Program-made: the position numbers and the translations under genes | Notes under the pieces: generated by a model | What the model was told of the DNA's origin: nothing | Databases searched by the model: none | The model's input: the letters and a program-made list of their open reading frames with translations, nothing else | Part shown: positions 6,508 to 9,775 of the stretch, piece by piece | Layout of the letters: each line of letters opens with the position of its first letter | Position numbering within the stretch: the stretch's first letter is position 1 | NCBI GenBank assembly: GCA_946541285.1 | Contig: CAMNJG010000039.1 | Location: forward strand, 1-9,775 | Origin: an uncultured Clostridia bacterium | Lineage (GTDB): Bacteria; Bacillota; Clostridia; Peptostreptococcales; Anaerovoracaceae | Reading direction: 5' to 3' | DNA: 9,775 nt

Positions 6508-6549
6508 ATGACCTGACCTGATTTCAGAATGAAATCAATGGCAGGTCAT
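6508..6549. repeat. Imperfect hairpin within the repeat spacer
   Basis: Inner arms TGATTTCA (6519-6526) and TGAAATCA (6530-6537) are perfect complements around GAA. Outer arms ATGACCTG (6508-6515) and CAGGTCAT (6542-6549) are also perfect complements. The two are separated by 3-4 mismatched bases. It could fold in RNA from either strand. No U-tract follows, so I do not call it a terminator. Confidence 0.55.
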
Positions 6550-6649
6550 ATGCAACCAATTCCCCGATGCGTAGCGATGATGACCTATCCCGATGAACGA
6601 AGTGAATCGCAGGAAGGTCAGATGCAACCAATTCCCCGATGCGTAGCGA
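6543..6649. repeat. Two 35-bp direct repeats, 72-bp period
   Basis: Copies at 6543-6577 and 6615-6649 match at 34 of 35 bases. Both contain ATGCAACCAATTCCCCGATG followed by CGTAGCGA. The single difference is T versus G at the seventh base. The 37 bp between them are not repeated. Both copies lie in DNA without a credible gene, between the operon promoter and the 3' end of mutY. Confidence 0.85.
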
Positions 6650-6679
6650 GGTTGGAATTGTCTGCAGGTTGGAATTGTC
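6649..6679. repeat. 14-bp near-tandem repeat
   Basis: AGGTTGGAATTGTC occurs at 6649-6662 and 6666-6679, with a period of 17. The core GGAATTG is the reverse complement of CAATTCC, which overlaps the neighbouring 35-bp repeat motif. The repeats can therefore pair with each other in a folded transcript. Confidence 0.7.
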
Positions 6680-6750
6680 CGCTCCTCAGAATGATAGAAT
6701 GTACTAATGGTTGCGGAAGAACTATAATCTGCATGTGAAGGATCACTGCC

Positions 6751-7950
6751 CTACGGCTTCACCAGCTTCCGGTACACGTCAAACGCGGCCGGTACAGTGT
6801 AATTGTTCTCCAGTTCCTCCCGTGCCACCGCGATCCAGCGGTCAGCGTCTCCGGAAAAACGGCTGTTCTGCGTATTTCCTTTTATCGAAGAACGCCCGCT
6901 CTCATCATGGTTCTGTTCCCCGGAACAGGACACCTGCTCTGCGGAAAATACCGCGTCTTTCTGCGCGCCAGCCCGAATCTCCGCGCCGGCCAGATCTTCC
7001 GGAGCTACCTCTACCTGATAGCCTTCCATCTGCCAGGTCACATGGGAAAAAAGATGTTTTGCCGCCGGCAGTTTTTTCATACCGGCGATCCGCAGTCCAT
7101 AAGCCATCAATCGCTCCCTGGCTTCCTGCTCTGCCAGGTGCCCCGGCGCGTTCGGAAATTCGTACAGTCCCGCCAGCAGCCCTGTTTCCGGCCTTCTGCG
7201 CAAAACGATCCGCTGTCCGTCCCCGATCAGGAATACCGTCATTTTTTCCACTTTTTTCTTTGTCTTTTTGATCCGTACCGGGAATTCCAGCTCCCGTCCG
7301 GCCGCGTGGCTTTCACACAGTTCCGCCCACGGACAGAGGAGGCATAACGGCGCGGTATTCGGCAGGCAGACCGTCGCGCCCAGATCCATGACGGCCTGAT
7401 TAAAATCTCCGGGAGCCTCCCTCGAGATTCTCTCCTGATACCATGTCTCTGCCAGTTTTTTCGTGCTCCCGTCCAGAATATTCTGCCTGGAACAGGTCAT
7501 CCGGGCAAAGACCCGCAGCAGGTTGCCGTCTACAGACGGTACCGGTTCTCCAAAAGCGATGGAAGCAATGGCCGCGGCTGTATAGGAACCGATCCCCGGC
7601 AGCTTTTCCAGTTCCTGACTGGTTCCCGGGATCTGTCCTCCATGCTCTTCCATGATGACCACGGCGGCTTTGTGCATATTGCGGACCCGGCTGTAATACC
7701 CCAGCCCTTCCCACAGCTTCATATATTCCGATTCCTCCGCTTCCGCCAGCGCCCGGACGTCCGGCAGCGCCTCCAGAAAACGGCGGTAATATTCTTTTAC
7801 GGCCTCGACTCTGGTCTGCTGCAGCATAATCTCGGAAATCCACACATGGTAAGGTGTCGGATCCTCTCTCCACGGCAGAATCCTTCGTTCCGCGTAATAC
7901 CAGTCCAGCAGGAGCCGGCTGTATATTTTTGTATCTTTTTTCGTATCCAT
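6751..7950 (-). CDS. mutY: A/G-specific adenine DNA glycosylase MutY
   Basis: MutY removes adenine mispaired with 8-oxoguanine and so prevents G-to-T changes. This 399-residue protein has the family's full layout. ILPWRED and WISEIMLQQTRVEAV contain the catalytic Glu40. The helix-hairpin-helix is LEKLPGIGSYTAAAIASIAF (115-134), and VPSVDGNLLRVFAR contains catalytic Asp141. An iron-sulfur cluster site has Cys195, 203, 206 and 212 spaced C-x7-C-x2-C-x5-C. The C-terminal NUDIX-like 8-oxoG-reading domain begins near 235, with FSHVTW at 301-306. An insertion rich in Ser, Asn and Gly, about residues 322-369, interrupts this last domain. The ATG at 7950 has no ribosome site, and an in-frame TGA lies 15 bases upstream, so the start cannot be further out. 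The gene is visibly richer in GC than the operon to its left. It is divergent from the kinase module and probably part of the core chromosome. Confidence 0.95.
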   Translation of the reverse strand: MDTKKDTKIYSRLLLDWYYAERRILPWREDPTPYHVWISEIMLQQTRVEAVKEYYRRFLEALPDVRALAEAEESEYMKLWEGLGYYSRVRNMHKAAVVIMEEHGGQIPGTSQELEKLPGIGSYTAAAIASIAFGEPVPSVDGNLLRVFARMTCSRQNILDGSTKKLAETWYQERISREAPGDFNQAVMDLGATVCLPNTAPLCLLCPWAELCESHAAGRELEFPVRIKKTKKKVEKMTVFLIGDGQRIVLRRRPETGLLAGLYEFPNAPGHLAEQEARERLMAYGLRIAGMKKLPAAKHLFSHVTWQMEGYQVEVAPEDLAGAEIRAGAQKDAVFSAEQVSCSGEQNHDESGRSSIKGNTQNSRFSGDADRWIAVAREELENNYTVPAAFDVYRKLVKP

Positions 7951-7956
7951 GATGGG

Positions 7957-7965
7957 ATTATATCA
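7957..7965 (-). promoter_or_regulatory. mutY extended -10 box, probable leaderless start
   Basis: On the minus strand TGATATAAT gives a perfect TATAAT (7962 to 7957) with a TGn extension. Only six bases (CCCATC) separate it from the ATG at 7950. The expected transcription start therefore falls on or next to the A of the start codon, and no Shine-Dalgarno sequence is present. A good -35 hexamer is not seen. Confidence 0.5.
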
Positions 7966-7993
7966 CAGGAACAGATCAAGCGTCTCCCCCAAC

Positions 7994-8022
7994 TTGACAT
8001 CATTTCGGTATGCCGATACAAT
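7994..8022 (+). promoter_or_regulatory. Sigma-A promoter of the XRE/HipA-like module, with possible operator
   Basis: TTGACA at 7994-7999 and TACAAT at 8017-8022 are separated by exactly 17 bp, which is near-consensus. Transcription would start close to 8029. Short inverted repeats lie in and across the -10 region: TCGG/CCGA at 8005-8016, and CGAT/ATCG at 8014-8024. They could be the site for autoregulation by the XRE protein encoded next, as in hipBA modules. The promoter call is good. The operator call is weak. Confidence 0.75.
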
Positions 8023-8045
8023 CGATGGAAAAGGAGGGCATTTTT

Positions 8046-8465
8046 ATGATCATTGACGATTTATTAGCGCTGCGCCACATGACCAGATACCGGCTGGCGG
8101 TTCAGGCAGGAATCCCGCATTCCACCTTAAACGATATCTGCAGTGGCAGAACAAAACTGGAACGCTGTTCCGCTGAAACCGTATATAAGCTGGCAAAAGC
8201 CCTCGATGTCTCCATGGAAGTGCTGACGGAGCACGGGATACTCCAGACCAAACGCGAGCGCGCTTATGAATACGGTCTGCCGGAATATCTCCAGCATGAT
8301 CTGGACGCATACAAAGAAGGACTGAAAAACCACAGCAGCCTGCTCGACTGTCTCTGGGGAGAACTCTACGGCAGTATCAATCTGGCCGCCATCACCGAGG
8401 GGGTCATTACTCCGGAACACGCGGATTATCTGCGTCAGAAGTTTTTATTCGGAGGCCAGCCATGA
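8046..8465 (+). CDS. XRE-family HTH regulator, HipB-like, with C-terminal extension
   Basis: A 139-residue protein. Residues 10-62 form a Cro/C1-type helix-turn-helix (MTRYRLAVQAGIPHSTLNDI, then the LERCSAETVYKLAKALDVSM helices). It is followed by a helical extension of about 75 residues containing WGELYGSINLAAITEG and PEHADYLRQKFLF. The start chosen is the ATG at 8046, preceded by AAGGAGG 8 bases upstream. An earlier in-frame ATG at 8010 lies inside the promoter. Its stop codon overlaps the start of the kinase gene as ATGA, so the two are translationally coupled. By analogy with HipB, it probably represses the shared promoter and restrains the kinase. Most stand-alone HipB proteins lack such a long tail, which may be the kinase-binding part. 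The HTH assignment is strong and the antitoxin role is inferred from context. Confidence 0.85.
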   Translation: MIIDDLLALRHMTRYRLAVQAGIPHSTLNDICSGRTKLERCSAETVYKLAKALDVSMEVLTEHGILQTKRERAYEYGLPEYLQHDLDAYKEGLKNHSSLLDCLWGELYGSINLAAITEGVITPEHADYLRQKFLFGGQP

Positions 8466-9349
8466 TCGATTTTACATCCTGCCCAATTGTCCCAAGCAGA
8501 GTATACAATGGCGCTAACGGCAATAAAATCGCCGTAAAATACAACGATACGATTTATATGCTGAAGTTCCCACCTTCCGGGAAAAACAAGCCTACCGATC
8601 TATCCTATACAAACAGCTGTATCAGCGAACATATCGCCAGCCATATCTTTAATATGCTCGGTATCCGCGCACAGGAAACGATGCTGGGACAGTATACGGT
8701 CAAAGGAAAAACAAAGATCATTTGCGCCTGTAAGGATTTTACCGCGGGACAAAAACGACTGTTTGATTTCTGCTCCATAAAAAACACCATTCTTGATTCG
8801 GACAGCAACGGCAGCGGTACAGAATTATCGGATATCATGGAGACGATCGAGAAGCAGCAGTATCTCTCCCCACTGATTCTGACGGAACACTTCTGGAATG
8901 TATTTATCATTGACGCATTTCTTGGAAATTTCGATCGTCATAACGGGAACTGGGGTTTCCTTTATGACGAATCCGACGATACCGTAGAAATTGCGCCCGT
9001 ATTCGATTGTGGCAGTTGTCTCCTTCCGCAGGCTGACCAGAATACCATGCAGAAGGTCCTTTCGGAAGAAGCTGAACTTCACGCCAGAATTTTTCAATTT
9101 CCGACGTCCGCCATCAAGATTCATGGCCGCAAAATCAACTATTATGACTTTATCCACGGCACGATGAATCCCGATTGTAACGCCGCGCTGATAAGGATGT
9201 TTCCAGGAATTAATCTGAAGGATATTGATCACTTCATCGATGAGGTTGAAGTCATTACCGATTTACAAAAGAAATTCTACAAAACCTGCATTCACGCGCG
9301 CTATCACCTGATCCTGCTCCCCGCGTACCAGCTGGTATGTTCGGTGTAA
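8462..9349 (+). CDS. HipA/CtkA-like serine/threonine kinase, short form
   Basis: This 295-residue protein carries the HipA C-terminal kinase core. Lys35 in IYMLKFPPSG is the expected ATP-binding lysine, SEHIASHI contains Glu56, and FLGNFDRHNGNWG contains the catalytic Asp158 and Asn163. FDCGS with Asp182 is the metal-binding motif. It is much shorter than E. coli HipA (about 440 residues) and lacks the N-terminal subdomain 1, as in CtkA and the HipT kinase of three-gene hipBST loci. Relatives phosphorylate serine or threonine, and classic targets are aminoacyl-tRNA synthetases. All key residues are present, so it is probably active. GGAGG stands 6 bases before the ATG at 8462. It overlaps the XRE gene by 4 bp and forms a toxin-antitoxin-like pair with it. 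The kinase family is well supported. The target is unknown. Confidence 0.85.
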   Translation: MIDFTSCPIVPSRVYNGANGNKIAVKYNDTIYMLKFPPSGKNKPTDLSYTNSCISEHIASHIFNMLGIRAQETMLGQYTVKGKTKIICACKDFTAGQKRLFDFCSIKNTILDSDSNGSGTELSDIMETIEKQQYLSPLILTEHFWNVFIIDAFLGNFDRHNGNWGFLYDESDDTVEIAPVFDCGSCLLPQADQNTMQKVLSEEAELHARIFQFPTSAIKIHGRKINYYDFIHGTMNPDCNAALIRMFPGINLKDIDHFIDEVEVITDLQKKFYKTCIHARYHLILLPAYQLVCSV

Positions 9350-9479
9350 ATATATTTTTTAATGTCAGATTGAAAATGGAACGAGATCGAAGCGCCTGCA
9401 GCACCGGGAATATATTTCTTTCATGCTGTATATCATTATTTCAAGAAAAACGTATACCCGCGTTTCTGAAAGGTGCTCA

Positions 9480-9515
9480 AACGCCCTCCGGGGAGTAAAA
9501 TCCTCAGAGGGCGTT
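9480..9515. terminator. Strong hairpin, possible bidirectional terminator
   Basis: AACGCCCTC (9480-9488) and GAGGGCGTT (9507-9515) form a perfect 9-bp GC-rich stem. It extends inwards with GGGGA/TCCTC pairing (one wobble). It lies about 130 bp after the kinase stop and about 50 bp beyond the stop of the converging minus-strand frame. Neither strand has a good U-run after it, so it would be an imperfect intrinsic terminator. Confidence 0.5.
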
Positions 9516-9562
9516 ATACGTCAAATCTATTAAATCATCTGTTCCCGGGATGCCATCGTCGG

Positions 9563-9775
9563 TCACAGCTTTGCCTGATACTTCGACTGTTCGGACACAG
9601 GAATATCCAGCAGATCCATCGCCTGCTGCGGCGTATATTTCAGATATTTCATAATCAGGGACAGCTCCTTACCAGCTGACCTGGATATCCCCGAGATCTG
9701 CCGCGACGGACAGGCGTGTACCCGAAGCGCCCTGCTGCTGAAATGCTTTCCCGCTGCTCTGTCCATTGACACGGA
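9563..9775 (-). CDS. Unrecognised protein, C-terminal end (partial)
   Basis: A minus-strand frame is open from the window edge to a TGA at 9563, giving about 70 residues with no visible start that must be used. The final 44 residues look like real helical protein, with GKELSLIMKYL, PQQAMDLLDIPVSEQ and SKYQAKL at the end. The part before that is rich in Arg, Ser, Ala and Cys and less convincing. AAGGAG stands 12 bases before the ATG at 9652, so a tiny 29-residue product or a decayed gene remnant are alternatives. I do not recognise the family. Confidence 0.4.
   Translation of the reverse strand, partial: SVSMDRAAGKHFSSRALRVHACPSRQISGISRSAGKELSLIMKYLKYTPQQAMDLLDIPVSEQSKYQAKL

Larger units (their letters stand above)
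6350..6750. other. Gene-free spacer with nested short repeats
   Basis: About 400 bp lie between the operon promoter and the mutY stop codon. The short open frames here translate repeat DNA, lack ribosome sites and resemble nothing I know. Apart from the repeats and hairpin listed separately, the far end (6680-6750) shows no structure. No clear rho-independent terminator for mutY is visible, so transcription may end within the repeat hairpins. Confidence 0.65.

Noticed and set aside
6448..6679. CRISPR array
   Set aside because: Only two copies of each repeat exist, the spacing is irregular and the units differ. There are no cas genes in the window.
6529..6738. Plus-strand open frame across the repeat spacer
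   Set aside because: Its protein is simply the translated 35-bp direct repeat (QPIPRCVA occurs twice), with no ribosome site or family resemblance.
7400..7873. Second minus-strand frame of 157 codons inside mutY
   Set aside because: This is a shadow frame of the GC-rich mutY gene, whose own frame carries all catalytic motifs.

Overview
The window looks like chromosomal DNA from an anaerobic, gut-type Firmicute, most likely in the class Clostridia and perhaps Lachnospiraceae-like. This rests on strong AGGAGG-type ribosome sites, a sigma-A type promoter, a clostridial-looking MutY and a moderate GC content. The family-level placement is inference only. It has three parts: a biosynthetic operon on the minus strand, a repeat-rich spacer, and an ordinary chromosomal stretch holding mutY and a HipA-type kinase module.

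Region 1 (positions 1 to about 6350, all minus strand, read right to left) is a compact operon. Its order is: class II aminoacyl-tRNA-synthetase-like amino acid:[carrier protein] ligase; PP-loop (AANH) ATPase of the N-acetyl sugar amidotransferase type; DltC-like carrier protein; GNAT acyltransferase; AMP-forming acyl/aminoacyl ligase; KASIII-like ketosynthase; a second carrier protein; and a second KASIII-like ketosynthase cut by the window edge. Several genes overlap or nearly touch. The set reads as a fully dissociated thiotemplated assembly line with two loading enzymes, two carriers, two ketosynthase-fold enzymes, an acyltransferase and an ATP-dependent enzyme that could exchange oxygen for sulfur or nitrogen. 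I do not recognise it as a characterised pathway. It is the best candidate here for an undescribed natural product. An extended -10 promoter lies just upstream of the first gene, and a perfect 9-bp inverted repeat precedes the last one.

Region 2 (about 6350 to 6750) has no credible gene. It carries nested short repeats: two copies of a TGTCATCCTGA-type unit, two 35-bp direct repeats differing at one base, a 14-bp near-tandem pair and an imperfect hairpin. These look like dispersed intergenic repeat elements.

Region 3 (6751 to 9775) holds mutY (minus strand, visibly richer in GC), which seems to be transcribed leaderless. Divergent from it is a two-gene plus-strand module: an XRE-family regulator and a short HipA/CtkA-like kinase. 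The module has a near-consensus promoter (TTGACA, 17 bp, TACAAT) and coupled ATGA translation, and is followed by a strong hairpin. The last 200 bases contain the end of an unrecognised minus-strand reading frame that runs off the window.
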